A DNA stretch of 64,000 bases from M3007 sp044350425. GTDB taxonomy: Bacteria; Bacteroidota; Bacteroidia; Chitinophagales; Saprospiraceae. The translations under genes were made by a program, and so were the position numbers. Every line of letters starts with the position of its first letter. Within the stretch, counting starts at the first letter, position 1. Location of the stretch: NCBI GenBank assembly GCA_044350425.1, contig JBILHS010000001.1, positions 62,001-126,000 on the forward strand, read 5' to 3'. The notes below the pieces were generated by a model. The model saw only the letters and a list, made by a program, of their open reading frames with translations. It searched no databases and was not told where the DNA came from. Below, one piece after another: positions 1 through 8,636 of the stretch.

Positions 1-81
1 GAAAGCAGCAAGCTGGAGTGGATCATTATTGCCTTGATCTGTATCGAGGTCTTTGATTTGATCTGGGGAAAGATCTTTTGA
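1..81 (+). CDS. C-terminal end of a YagE/RMD1 (DUF155)-like protein (partial)
   Basis: An open frame runs from the first base to a TGA at 79-81 and encodes 26 residues ending LEWIIIALICIEVFDLIWGK then IF. A Leu-Glu-Trp-Ile-Ile core followed by a hydrophobic helix at the extreme C-terminus is typical of the RMD1/YagE (DUF155) family, whose last segment is a membrane anchor. Only the tail is visible, so the family call rests on this short motif. It is a real gene end by reading frame and hydrophobic pattern; function is unknown. Confidence 0.5.
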   Translation, partial: ESSKLEWIIIALICIEVFDLIWGKIF

Positions 82-120
82 GAAAATGACTAACATCATC
101 CTGATGCATGCTTTTGATCC

Positions 121-152
121 TTGATAGTAGTTCTTTCCTATACATAAGTTTG
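121..152 (+). promoter_or_regulatory. Bacteroidota-type promoter for the barrel gene
   Basis: TTG at 121-123, a 21-base spacer and TAAGTTTG at 145-152 match the Bacteroidota TTG-N19-22-TAnnTTTG consensus exactly. The start codon follows 35 bases downstream. Confidence 0.65.
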
Positions 153-187
153 TGGCTTCTTTCACTAACTAAATAAAATCTTACCGT

Positions 188-862
188 ATGAAAAAGTTTC
201 TAAACTTGGCCATCTTCCTTTTTTTAGGCATTTCTTATCATGTACAGGCTCAATTTCAGGTTGGGGGAGCATTAGGCTTTTCCAAGCAAAATGACTTGGA
301 AGAGATAGGCGGTGACGAAATTGAGGCTACAACGACCGACTTCACCATTAGCCCCAGATTAGGATACGTTTTTAATGATTTTTGGGCAGGAGTTGACGTC
401 AGTTTTAACGGGACAAAAACTGAAGAAACACAATTTCCAGGCACCGACCATTACGTTACTAAAACAAATATTACCTCCATTAGTCCTTTTTTCCGCTACA
501 CAAAAAACCCGATTCAAAACATGGGCATCTGGATAGAGGCGCAGGCGGGTGCAAGTTTTGGAAAAAACTCAGTGGAGGGAGTAACCCAGAATAATTATAA
601 CGGTTTTAATGCTGGCATTCGGCCAGGGGTGATTTTTTATGTTGGCAACCGATTGTCTTTTGAAGCCTCCTTCGGGCGCTTGGGATACAGCCAATTTACC
701 GTTAAAGACGATCAAAACCCTAGAGATAAAGAGACTATCTCGCGTTTTGGGTTTGGCCTGAACAACAATAACATAGGTATTGATATCAGCAACACCTCGA
801 TCGTTAGTGGATTTTTGTTTGGGGTCAACTGGAAATTTGCCGATAACGAGACTGAAAAATAG
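188..862 (+). CDS. Outer-membrane beta-barrel protein (porin family)
   Basis: The 224-residue protein has an N-terminal signal peptide (about residues 1-21, ending VQAQ) followed by alternating polar/hydrophobic strands rich in Gly, Asn and aromatic residues, as in small 8-stranded outer-membrane barrels of the OmpW/OMP_b-brl type. Strand-like segments such as FTISPRLGYVF, SISPFFRYT and SGFLFGVNWKF are visible; the last of these lies close to the C-terminus and looks like a final strand. It stands alone behind its own promoter and converges on the site-2 protease gene. It probably sits in the outer membrane; no ligand or transport role can be inferred. Confidence 0.75.
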   Translation: MKKFLNLAIFLFLGISYHVQAQFQVGGALGFSKQNDLEEIGGDEIEATTTDFTISPRLGYVFNDFWAGVDVSFNGTKTEETQFPGTDHYVTKTNITSISPFFRYTKNPIQNMGIWIEAQAGASFGKNSVEGVTQNNYNGFNAGIRPGVIFYVGNRLSFEASFGRLGYSQFTVKDDQNPRDKETISRFGFGLNNNNIGIDISNTSIVSGFLFGVNWKFADNETEK

Positions 863-907
863 TCCTGATTCCTCACCCAAAACAAAGTGGGTGTTTCTCG
901 CTTAAAG

Positions 908-1061
908 TCAGAGGGCGTCTCAGAAGTTGATAAGGGTTTATAGCGTTTATGAAGGTTTATATTTTTGAGCCCGAAAGGAGAGATTTCAACCTTTTCGAGT
1001 GCAAATCATCTACTTTATAAACCTTCATTAACCATCATCAACCTTTAGAGACGCCCTCTCA
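908..1061. repeat. Nested inverted-repeat element, about 150 bp (MITE-like)
   Basis: The perfect outer repeat GAGGGCGTCTC (911-921) and GAGACGCCCTC (1048-1058) is flanked on both sides by TCA (908-910, 1059-1061), a possible 3-bp target duplication. A second perfect 12-bp inverted repeat, ATGAAGGTTTAT (949-960) and ATAAACCTTCAT (1017-1028), is nested inside. The right TCA is also the stop codon of the minus-strand protease gene. It may act as a bidirectional terminator between two convergent genes. No open frame lies inside it. Confidence 0.6.
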
Positions 1062-2198
1062 CTTAGCCTCCTCCATCCGTACAAAATAAGCCATTCCGGC
1101 TTCATCGATCACCCCAAGCAAGGCTCCCGATTCATCGGCCACGCCCACAATGCCAAATCCCTGCTGACGAATCAGGCTACTGACCTTGACAAGTGAGTCT
1201 TCCAACTGGACCACCTGGGCTCGTTGGGCATATTGACTGATCTCCGTGGTGACATCGGGCTTGCGCATGGCGCGCACAATGTCTTCTTCTTCCACCATGC
1301 CGACCAGGCGATCATTTACATCAAATACCAGAAAATGCCTTTCCAGGCCATGTCTAAGGGTTTCGATGGCGGTCAGCATCCAGTCGTTTGAACGCAGCCG
1401 GGTGAAATGCGGGCGCAATACATCCCGGGCCTTATATCTGGACAGCAAGTCTTCGGTTTGCACATTGTCGTTCTCGGCACGGGCAGCATAAATAACAAAT
1501 ATGCCCAAGAGGCTCAGCATGTAGTCACTGCCCCAAATTCCCGCACCTACCAGCATCAGCGCGATGACCTGTCCCAGCCAGGCAGCAATTTTGGTTGCTT
1601 TGGGACGACCCAGCCACATGGAAAGCAAGGCCCGAAAAACCCGTCCGCCATCCATTGGAAAAGCCGGGATCATGTTAAAAATGACCAGTACAACATTGGT
1701 AAAAGCCAGATAGATGAAAAAATGCACCGCCGGGGACATTAAGTATCCGGATTCAGTAGCAATTTCTTGTCCGATATCCCGGGTTTGTACGGCTGAAAAC
1801 AACATTTCTGCATACGCACCTTCTTCTACAGTAAAGCCTAAAATGGCGAACAAGAACACTGCGATCACTACGTTCACTGCCGGGCCAGCAATGGCGACCA
1901 CAAATTCCTGAAACGGTTTTTCGGGCATCCGTTCCAGTCGGGCCACTCCTCCAATGGGCATCAAAACGATGTCACGTGTTTTAACCCCATATCGTCGCGC
2001 TGCGATCGCATGACCATATTCATGCAATAACACGCAGAGGAACAAAGACAAAAAAAGCGCCGTCAACCAAATCGTTTCAATGGTTCCGAGTCCTTCAGCC
2101 TGGGCATGCCATAAAATATAAAGAAAGATCAACCCAAAAGTCCAGTGTAAAAAAACCGGAATACCGAGCCAGGTGAAAATTTTAAAAGATCCGCGCAT
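1059..2198 (-). CDS. Site-2 protease (M50) with CBS domains
   Basis: This 379-residue intramembrane zinc metalloprotease has 5-6 hydrophobic segments in residues 1-240, the zinc motif HEYGH at 59-63 and the second metal-site motif PAFPMDGGR near residue 187. A pair of CBS domains occupies about residues 255-375. This is the Rip3/Rv2625c-like branch of M50 proteases, in which CBS domains are thought to sense nucleotides. Substrates are unknown; relatives cleave anti-sigma factors or other membrane proteins. The start is ATG 2198. The methyltransferase-like lipoprotein lies 75 bases upstream on the same strand, so the two may be co-transcribed. The stop codon coincides with the edge of the inverted-repeat element at 908-1061. 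Confidence 0.88.
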   Translation of the reverse strand: MRGSFKIFTWLGIPVFLHWTFGLIFLYILWHAQAEGLGTIETIWLTALFLSLFLCVLLHEYGHAIAARRYGVKTRDIVLMPIGGVARLERMPEKPFQEFVVAIAGPAVNVVIAVFLFAILGFTVEEGAYAEMLFSAVQTRDIGQEIATESGYLMSPAVHFFIYLAFTNVVLVIFNMIPAFPMDGGRVFRALLSMWLGRPKATKIAAWLGQVIALMLVGAGIWGSDYMLSLLGIFVIYAARAENDNVQTEDLLSRYKARDVLRPHFTRLRSNDWMLTAIETLRHGLERHFLVFDVNDRLVGMVEEEDIVRAMRKPDVTTEISQYAQRAQVVQLEDSLVKVSSLIRQQGFGIVGVADESGALLGVIDEAGMAYFVRMEEAK

Positions 2199-2273
2199 TT
2201 AGGTAGCTGAGAGAGGTTAAGACTGAGAGTTTTTGAGCGGTCGTGGACCGCTTTGGGATAAATCGGGATGAAC

Positions 2274-3002
2274 CTATTTTGCAGGTTTTGTGGCAAGGAC
2301 AATATACTGATAATCCAGCACCTCTTTATCAATCTTGGAGATTTTGAATCCTGCACTGATTAGTTCCTGTTCCACCTGAGCCAAGGAGACTTTAAATTCA
2401 TCCGGAGGACCAATGGGGAGGTTATTTTTTTTGAAATCAATGATGAGCAACTGTCCCCCGGGAGCAATACCCTTATGGAGTGTTTTGAGGTATTGAACCC
2501 TATTTTCAATGTATGCGTAGGTATTCACGATCACTACATGATCTGCCTCCTCTGGTTTCAGTAGCGGATCGTCAAATTTTGCCAGTCGGCTCTCGAACCG
2601 GTCCCGGTATACCTCCGGGAGTCGTACCTTTACGCTGTCGAGAAAATTGATAAAGCGGGGATCAATGTCAATACCAATCACCTTTTTTGCTCTGGGCACC
2701 AGACGAAAGGTAAAATAGCCCGTGCCGGCGCCAATGTCTGCAACGGTTTTATCTTTGATATCCCCCAGAAAAGAAATGACGAGTTCAGGTTTTTGCCAGA
2801 TACCCCGATCCTTGTCCTCAAAGTCTGCCACCAGACTTTCAAAATTTCCAGCACCCGTTGTGGGCAGCTGGATCGGCTCCGAAACCGTAGTTGCTCCCCT
2901 TTTTTCACGGAACAGTGCAGGATCATTGGAGCCGGGACTTGCTTCGTTTTTACACGAAATAAAGGCTGTAAATAAAAAGAGGAAGGTAGTAGTGTGCCTC
3001 AT
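2274..3002 (-). CDS. Lipoprotein with class I SAM-methyltransferase fold
   Basis: This 242-residue protein has a lipoprotein signal (residues 1-17, lipobox FISC, Cys17), which would place it in the envelope. The Rossmann methyltransferase motif I VADIGAGTGYFTFRL (about residues 95-110) is followed by the acidic motif IGIDIDPRF and a DHVVIVNTYAY segment, as in Methyltransf_11/25 families. I chose ATG 3002 because it gives a normal signal peptide; a longer frame reaches 3089. A SAM-dependent enzyme outside the cytoplasm is odd, because SAM is not expected there; the lipobox could be fortuitous, or the fold reused. Similar signal-peptide-bearing methyltransferase-like proteins are common in Bacteroidota. 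The substrate is unknown. Confidence 0.75.
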   Translation of the reverse strand: MRHTTTFLFLFTAFISCKNEASPGSNDPALFREKRGATTVSEPIQLPTTGAGNFESLVADFEDKDRGIWQKPELVISFLGDIKDKTVADIGAGTGYFTFRLVPRAKKVIGIDIDPRFINFLDSVKVRLPEVYRDRFESRLAKFDDPLLKPEEADHVVIVNTYAYIENRVQYLKTLHKGIAPGGQLLIIDFKKNNLPIGPPDEFKVSLAQVEQELISAGFKISKIDKEVLDYQYIVLATKPAK

Positions 3003-3116
3003 GTGTAGGTTGTGTAGAGCAGAACGGAGACAAATGTAGGGCACCCGTGTTGAATAGCGTTGAAAACTTGACGAGCAGGAATGTTTCAACGACCGAAAAA
3101 ACGCCCGGGAGGCGAC

Positions 3117-3124
3117 TATCTTTG
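3117..3124 (+). promoter_or_regulatory. Putative -7 box (TATCTTTG) before the O-antigen ligase gene
   Basis: TATCTTTG matches TAnnTTTG exactly, 46 bases before the TTG start. No clear -33 TTG is seen. Confidence 0.4.
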
Positions 3125-3170
3125 CGCAAATTCAATTAAACATCGCTAGCACACCGAACTGCTCCTGACT

Positions 3171-4463
3171 TTGTCCACATCCAGATCAAATCCGCTTTCG
3201 ACACCTGCCGGACTCGCCTTTTGGTCCGCCAATCTGCTGGTGGTCAGTATGGTGCTGTCTCCGTTTTTGCTTTCTTTGAGTATGTGGTTTTTAGTAACCG
3301 CAGCTTGGTGGCACACTGCTGAGACCTTACAGACATCGCTTCGGAAACCAGAAACCTGGCTAAAAGTTTTAAAAATCTCCTTTGTTCGCTTTTATCGCCG
3401 TCGTGAATGGGTGGTACTCACCCTTTTATTTTTAGTACCGGTTCTGAGTTATTTCTGGTCAGACGACAAAGCATATTGGCTGCGATTGGTACAAACCCGA
3501 TTGCCATTTCTGGTGTTACCCTGGGCTTTTGCCAACCTCCCTACCCTCTCTGAACGGAAGACAAAATCAGTGCTGTATCTTTTTTTCTGGTTTATAGTGG
3601 GGGTTTGTACCTTGGTTGGAATCAATTTCTTTTGGCACTATGATGCCATTATAGAGGGTCTGGGTCGGGGCAATCCAATACCCGTGCCCCGCTCACATGT
3701 TCGATTTAGTCTTATTTTAGCCACTTCTATCCTGGTGGGTGCCTGGCTTTGGTATAAAAGTTTCTATTTGTGGCGGGCCTGGGAGAAAAAAGCCCTGGCA
3801 GCCGGGGTATTATTTTTGTTTGTGTTTCTGCATGTGCTTTCTGTTCGGGGTGGAATGTTTTCGCTTTATGCAGCGTTACTTTTTGGACTGCTGCGCTATG
3901 TCTGGGTGAGCAAAAGATGGCTTGCCGGACTGGCCACACTGGGCGTCATGGTAGCAGCGCTTTGGTTCGCTGCCGAAACTGTTCCCAGCCTGAAAATGCG
4001 CATCGCCTACATGAAATACGATTGGGAACGTTTCAGTACGCAGGATGAAGGACATTTATACTCTGATGCTGCGCGTTGGATTTCGCTTAAATCCGGCTGG
4101 AGTTTATGGCAGCAGTATCCGATGTTGGGCACGGGGGCCGGAGACCTGTGGAGTGAGACCAAACGTAATACTGCAGCGCTCTTTCCTACCTATGCCCAGG
4201 AGCCGCGTCTGCCACACAATCAGTTCATTTTTATCCTGGCCAGCACCGGCCTTTTGGGATTGATATTCAGCCTGATCGCCTTTTGGGGACCAATCTATGC
4301 AGCGCGTAAAAACGCGCTTTTTATGAGCTTCCAGATCATGGCTTTTGCATCTTTTTTGATTGAGTGCACGATTGAAAACGCAATCGGGGTATCTTGGTTT
4401 TTATTTTATTCATTGTGGTTTCAACTATGCAAGCAAAAAAATCCTTCGGACAACATTTCTTAA
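3171..4463 (+). CDS. O-antigen ligase/polymerase family membrane protein
   Basis: The 430-residue polytopic membrane protein has about 11-12 hydrophobic segments. The Wzy_C/O-antigen ligase pattern is visible: the conserved HVRFSL and SVRGGMFSLY regions, a long periplasmic loop with the MLGTGAGDLWSE segment, and LPHNQFIFILASTGLLGL before the last helices. Such proteins join O-antigen or other glycans to lipid A-core, or polymerise repeat units, at the periplasmic side of the inner membrane. The start is TTG 3171 (STSRSNPL...); no in-frame ATG gives a better N-terminus. Its last 37 bases overlap rsmA. No other polysaccharide gene is adjacent; the nearest glycosyltransferases are at 10.5-13.9 kb. 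Confidence 0.8.
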   Translation: MSTSRSNPLSTPAGLAFWSANLLVVSMVLSPFLLSLSMWFLVTAAWWHTAETLQTSLRKPETWLKVLKISFVRFYRRREWVVLTLLFLVPVLSYFWSDDKAYWLRLVQTRLPFLVLPWAFANLPTLSERKTKSVLYLFFWFIVGVCTLVGINFFWHYDAIIEGLGRGNPIPVPRSHVRFSLILATSILVGAWLWYKSFYLWRAWEKKALAAGVLFLFVFLHVLSVRGGMFSLYAALLFGLLRYVWVSKRWLAGLATLGVMVAALWFAAETVPSLKMRIAYMKYDWERFSTQDEGHLYSDAARWISLKSGWSLWQQYPMLGTGAGDLWSETKRNTAALFPTYAQEPRLPHNQFIFILASTGLLGLIFSLIAFWGPIYAARKNALFMSFQIMAFASFLIECTIENAIGVSWFLFYSLWFQLCKQKNPSDNIS

Positions 4464-5200
4464 AAGACGAACTGATCGCCGAGCGCATCGCCGAGGGTTT
4501 ACTACAGGCAAACCAAACGGGCTGTGTGCTGGAGGTGGGTCCTGGAATGGGTATGCTGACCAAGTACCTGATCGCTCACCCCGAATATGAGACCTTTGCC
4601 GTGGAGGCAGATCGGGATATGGTAGAGTATTTGAACAAAAACTATGCAGAATTTGCCGAAAAGCACCTTATTTCAAAAGATTTTCTGGATTTTGACGCCC
4701 CGGCCTTTTTTGGCGAAAGGCAATTCTGCCTCATTGGAAACTATCCTTACAACATCTCTACGCAGATCCTTTTCCGGCTGCTGGATTGGCGCAACCAGAT
4801 CCCTGAAATGGTGGGGATGTTCCAAAAAGAAGTAGCGGACCGCATCGTTTCAAAACCTGGCTCCAGAGTATACGGCATCACCAGTGTGCTAGCTCAGGCC
4901 TATTTTAACACCGAATACCTCTTTACAGTAGAACCAGGTTCGTTCAATCCTCCACCCAAGGTCGTTTCCGCCGTGATCCGACTTACACGAAAAGAAGGTT
5001 TCGAGCTCGGCTGCGATGAAAAACGTTTCAAGACCATTGTAAAAACTGCCTTTGGTCAACGCCGGAAGATGCTCCGGAACACGCTTAAACCATTCTTTGA
5101 CAATGAATTGCTGATGAACGACCCCTACTTTGAAAAACGCCCTGAAACCCTGGGATGGGAGGAATATGTGGCGTTGACCAATCGGGTAGTTGGCGAGTAA
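4427..5200 (+). CDS. rsmA: 16S rRNA (adenine1518-N6/adenine1519-N6)-dimethyltransferase
   Basis: RsmA/KsgA dimethylates two adjacent adenines in the helix 45 loop of 16S rRNA during 30S maturation. The 257-residue product has the family start AKKSFGQHFLKDE, SAM motif I LEVGPGMGMLTKY, the catalytic NxPY motif as IGNYPYNIST, and the PGSFNPPPKVVSAVIRL segment. Length is normal. ATG 4427 gives the canonical MQAKKSFGQHF start and overlaps the upstream O-antigen ligase by 37 bases, so translation is probably coupled. A longer frame from 4394 adds an unlikely hydrophobic stretch. The downstream ATL gene follows by 24 bases. Confidence 0.95.
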   Translation: MQAKKSFGQHFLKDELIAERIAEGLLQANQTGCVLEVGPGMGMLTKYLIAHPEYETFAVEADRDMVEYLNKNYAEFAEKHLISKDFLDFDAPAFFGERQFCLIGNYPYNISTQILFRLLDWRNQIPEMVGMFQKEVADRIVSKPGSRVYGITSVLAQAYFNTEYLFTVEPGSFNPPPKVVSAVIRLTRKEGFELGCDEKRFKTIVKTAFGQRRKMLRNTLKPFFDNELLMNDPYFEKRPETLGWEEYVALTNRVVGE

Positions 5201-5224
5201 TTTACTGTGATTCTAGTGATTTTG

Positions 5225-5575
5225 ATGATTCTGAAAGAACAACCTACCTATTATGATCTGGTTTACGCCGTGGTTCGGCAAATTCCGCGGGGACGCGTAA
5301 CCAACTACGGGGCCATTGCAGATTTCATTGCCCTGGGCTCTTCACGTATGGTGGGTTGGGCCTTAAACAATTGTCACCATATGGATGACATTCCCGCCCA
5401 TCGTGTGGTGAATCGAAAAGGAGAATTGACTGGACGCCACCACTTTTCTCCGCCCGCGCTTATGCAACAACTACTTGAAAACGAAGGAATTAGAATAGAA
5501 AATGACTGCATCGTAGATTTCAAGGTTCATTTTTGGCATCCGCTTGAATTGGGGGAGGATTGGGAAGCGTTTTGA
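5225..5575 (+). CDS. Alkyltransferase-like (ATL) DNA-repair protein, MGMT family
   Basis: The 116-residue protein is a DNA-binding domain of the O6-alkylguanine-DNA alkyltransferase family: VRQIPRGRVTNYGAIADF, then SRMVGWALNN (recognition helix with the Arg finger) and the active-site segment IPAHRVVNRKGELTG. The acceptor Cys of PCHR is replaced by Ala (PAHR), so it cannot take up an alkyl group. In ATL proteins this form flips out and binds O6-alkylguanine and hands it to nucleotide excision repair. I prefer ATG 5225; GTG codons at 5207 and 5216 are alternatives. It follows rsmA closely on the same strand and is probably in the same transcript. Confidence 0.88.
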   Translation: MILKEQPTYYDLVYAVVRQIPRGRVTNYGAIADFIALGSSRMVGWALNNCHHMDDIPAHRVVNRKGELTGRHHFSPPALMQQLLENEGIRIENDCIVDFKVHFWHPLELGEDWEAF

Positions 5576-5617
5576 ATGTTCTGAAAAAAATGACAAACTG
5601 TTTTTCAAATTCCGTGT

Positions 5618-5625
5618 TATATTTG
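5618..5625 (+). promoter_or_regulatory. Putative -7 box (TATATTTG) of the metal-uptake locus
   Basis: TATATTTG matches TAnnTTTG exactly, 27 bases before the His-rich gene. The sequence ATTTGCAAAT around it is palindromic and TTTGCAA recurs at about 5642, a possible but unproven regulator site. Confidence 0.4.
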
Positions 5626-5644
5626 CAAATCTAAGTTTCGCAAT

Positions 5645-6022
5645 TTGCAACAAATCAAGTCATATCGGCGCGCATGGGCATGGGCATTGGTGCTTCTTTT
5701 CTCGTCCTTCTGGACCTTGAAAACAGCCCACGTGCTTTTGTTGCACCACCACGATGAGGAACACCCGGTTTGCGAAGCCTCTCATGATTCGAACAGTGCG
5801 CACATCCACGATGAGCGTTGGGCCAATGAAGATTGTTCACTCTGCGCTTTTGTAATTGCAGCTTCCGAACCATTTTCGCTGCCCTTCCTACCCGATTTTC
5901 AATCCAAACTTCCTGATTCTGCATCGCCCGCTTACTACCAGGCTCCTGCTTTTTCTAAAAAGGCCTGCGATAGTGCGATGCGACGAGGGCCCCCTCGTTT
6001 AGTTCAAGTTGAATTGGTGTAA
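5645..6022 (+). CDS. Small His/Cys-rich membrane-anchored protein, likely metal-related
   Basis: The 125-residue protein has one N-terminal hydrophobic segment (residues 10-32) and then an external region with HHHDEEHPVCEASHD, HIHDERW and a CxxC pair in EDCSLCAF. The pattern resembles small predicted envelope metal-binding proteins (DUF2946-like) found beside TonB receptors. The start appears to be TTG 5645, as no in-frame ATG lies near. It sits 95 bases before a TonB-dependent receptor on the same strand and is probably co-transcribed. The metal (zinc or copper) cannot be told from sequence. The Pfam assignment is uncertain. Confidence 0.6.
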   Translation: MQQIKSYRRAWAWALVLLFSSFWTLKTAHVLLLHHHDEEHPVCEASHDSNSAHIHDERWANEDCSLCAFVIAASEPFSLPFLPDFQSKLPDSASPAYYQAPAFSKKACDSAMRRGPPRLVQVELV

Positions 6023-6117
6023 TTAGTGCCTGGGTGTCCGGCTATCACGACCAATTCCATGGCTCTGACCTGAATTTTCTAATTCGGGAATCTTCACTTT
6101 TCTATATTTTCCATTTC

Positions 6118-8541
6118 ATGCTGAAAAGCAAAGCCGTATGGCTGGGCTTTTGCTCGCTGTACATTAGCCAGGTGCTAAATGCTCAGGACTGTCACCTCGC
6201 CTTGCGTGGCCATGTCACAGAATTAGGAACCAACGAACCATTGGCTTACGCCTCTTTATTTATAAAAGAAATCGGAATAGGTACCGAAACAGATGAAAAC
6301 GGGTATTTCGTCATTCCAAATCTTTGCGAAAAAACAGATTATACGGTCGTAATCCGCCATCTGGAATGCGCCCATTTTACGCAGGTGGTGCAACTCCGGG
6401 AGAATGCGCAAATGGATTTCCATTTGACGCACAATGCGATTTTAAACGAGGTAGTCATCAAGGAAAAAGCCATCGTTCCACCCTCCACGCAAGCCGACAA
6501 TTTGGTTGAAAGAGCGGACCTAGAGGCTTCAAAAGGGCTTAATTTTAGCGAAACCCTGCGAAAAATCCCGGGGGTAAGCCTTTTGAGTTCTGGGGGCACT
6601 ATTGCAAAACCTGTTATACAAGGGCTTCACAGCAACCGCATCGCAATTGTTACAGATGGTGTGACCTTGCAAAGCCAACAATGGGGCAGCGACCATGCCC
6701 CGGAGATCGACCCTTTCGCTGCCGATAAGATCACTGTTGTAAAAGGCGCAGCCGGGGTCAAATATGGGGTGGGCGCTATGGCTGGTGCTATTGTACTTGA
6801 ACCGGCTTCTTTGCGTAAGGAAAGCGGTACGAATGCCTGGGCAAGTCTGGGTGGTTTTTCAAACGGTCTGGGAGGAGTAGCCTCCGGAAGTTTGGACTGG
6901 CGGCCTCGGCATGGCGGCATGACTTTCCGGGTACAGGGGACAGCCAAACGCAGTGGCAATCTTCGTGCCCCCAATTATTGGCTGGGCAACACAGCGACCC
7001 GGGAGGTCAATTTCTCTGCCATTGCCGATTGGGAACGCAATCGCTGGCATCACACTTTAAGCACGTCCCAGTTTGTCCAGGAGTTTTCAATCCTAAGAGC
7101 TGCCCATACGGGAAGTGTCAGTGATCTGCTTTTGGCGATTCAAAGCGAAACACCGCGAAACAATCTTGATTATTTCACGTATAAATTGGATCGCCCGAAA
7201 CAGCGTGTACAACACAATGTATTGAAATACAAAGGAGTATTCCACTTAAATGACCTCTGGAAACTATCCAGTCAATACAGTTTTCAAAACAACCAGCGCC
7301 GGGAATATGACAGGGGGAGAGCAAACACCATCGCAGATGACAAAGCGCAGATAAGCTTCCAGTTGTGGAGCAACACCCTGGATGTTGCCTTGGAACATTT
7401 GCCCATTCGCCATTGGCAGGGAGGTATTGGGGTACAGGCATCGCAGCAATTGAACCATGTCAGCCGGGGCGGTTTTATACCGGACTACCTGGGATTAGGT
7501 GGTTCTATATGGGCTATGGAACGTTGGCGACGATATCCCAATCCTTGGGAGTTTGAGATAGGGGGCCGTTATGATTATCGTTGGAACCACATTACCACAA
7601 CAGGTAATGGAAGCAATAACCTGGACAAAAAACTGGCGTTTGGCAATATTTCAGGTACTACCGGAGTCATTTACCACTTCACGAGCCAGTTAACTGGAAA
7701 ATTGAATACCGGCTACGCCTGGCGCCCCCCCCATGTCAATGAACTTTTTGCACGTGGAGTACACCATGGCGCCGGAACCTACGAACAGGGTAACCCTGAT
7801 CTAAAGGCCGAAAAAGCCTGGAACACAAATTTTAGTTTAAGCTGGGAATCCCGGACTATACACGCAACGGTTTCTATGTATCATAACCGGATGGCCAACT
7901 TCATTTACCTAAACCAGCCGCGCGATAGCATCGTATTGACCATCAGAGGGCCGTTTCCCGCTTATTTTTATCAGCAGGACGATGCTATTTTACAAGGATT
8001 GGATGCAAGTTTAGGAATGGAACTCTTTGCTTCATTGTCTGCCGAAACTCGCATTTCAATCCTTCGGGGATTTCAAATCGCTTCCCAAAGCCCCCCCAAT
8101 GAAAGAGAAAATTTCCATGATTGTTTGCCATTAATGCCCGCCGACCGATATCAATATGGCCTGAAGTGGACTTTTGGTAAAAAAAACTCCTTTTCTAAAA
8201 CCTCGGCTGAAAAACAAAACCGGGCAGGTAGCCTGGGAGAAACATTTGTCCGGCTACTGGCAAGCACTACGCTACGCCAGACGCATGTCCCCTTGGAAGG
8301 ATTGACCAAAGCGGCTCCGGTCACTTTCACCACCTTAAGCATTGATGCGGCGCATACTTTTCATTTAAACAGGCACGCAAAGCTTGAAGATCAGCGCAAC
8401 GGGCAGTTGCTCGAAGTGGGTCTGAACATCCAAAACCTGAGCAATGTACGTTACCGGGAATACCTCGACCTCTTCCGATATTTTACAGATGCGCCCGGCA
8501 TTAATGTGGGGCTACGGGCAAAATTGACCTTCGGAGGCTAA
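6118..8541 (+). CDS. TonB-dependent outer-membrane receptor, probably metal/siderophore uptake
   Basis: The 807-residue receptor has a signal peptide ending VLNAQ, an N-terminal CarboxypepD_reg-like beta-sandwich (about 25-110; HVTELGTNEPLAYASLFIKE), a plug (about 125-230; GVSLLSSG, then PVIQGLHSNRIAIVTDGV and ITVVKGAAGVKYG) and a 22-stranded barrel. ELFARGVHHGAGTYEQGNP, which precedes NPDLKAEKAW, is a His-containing loop typical of the ZnuD/CopR-like branch. I prefer ATG 6118 because it gives a clean signal peptide; the frame opens at 6034. The upstream His-rich protein and downstream lipoprotein suggest a cation such as zinc or copper. Substrate assignment is inference; the receptor class is clear. 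Confidence 0.87.
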   Translation: MLKSKAVWLGFCSLYISQVLNAQDCHLALRGHVTELGTNEPLAYASLFIKEIGIGTETDENGYFVIPNLCEKTDYTVVIRHLECAHFTQVVQLRENAQMDFHLTHNAILNEVVIKEKAIVPPSTQADNLVERADLEASKGLNFSETLRKIPGVSLLSSGGTIAKPVIQGLHSNRIAIVTDGVTLQSQQWGSDHAPEIDPFAADKITVVKGAAGVKYGVGAMAGAIVLEPASLRKESGTNAWASLGGFSNGLGGVASGSLDWRPRHGGMTFRVQGTAKRSGNLRAPNYWLGNTATREVNFSAIADWERNRWHHTLSTSQFVQEFSILRAAHTGSVSDLLLAIQSETPRNNLDYFTYKLDRPKQRVQHNVLKYKGVFHLNDLWKLSSQYSFQNNQRREYDRGRANTIADDKAQISFQLWSNTLDVALEHLPIRHWQGGIGVQASQQLNHVSRGGFIPDYLGLGGSIWAMERWRRYPNPWEFEIGGRYDYRWNHITTTGNGSNNLDKKLAFGNISGTTGVIYHFTSQLTGKLNTGYAWRPPHVNELFARGVHHGAGTYEQGNPDLKAEKAWNTNFSLSWESRTIHATVSMYHNRMANFIYLNQPRDSIVLTIRGPFPAYFYQQDDAILQGLDASLGMELFASLSAETRISILRGFQIASQSPPNERENFHDCLPLMPADRYQYGLKWTFGKKNSFSKTSAEKQNRAGSLGETFVRLLASTTLRQTHVPLEGLTKAAPVTFTTLSIDAAHTFHLNRHAKLEDQRNGQLLEVGLNIQNLSNVRYREYLDLFRYFTDAPGINVGLRAKLTFGG

Positions 8542-8636
8542 AAATAACCCTTTTAGATCTTTGACTATCAAATAATTAGTCAAGCAACCTCTGTTCATTC
8601 AAATTTTTCAACTTTTAACCATTAAAATCTTACATC

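Noticed and set aside
8542..8636. Terminator after the TonB receptor (TTGACTA...TAGTCAA)
   Set aside because: The stem is only 7 bp and AT-rich with no T-run; the lipoprotein follows closely and probably shares the transcript.
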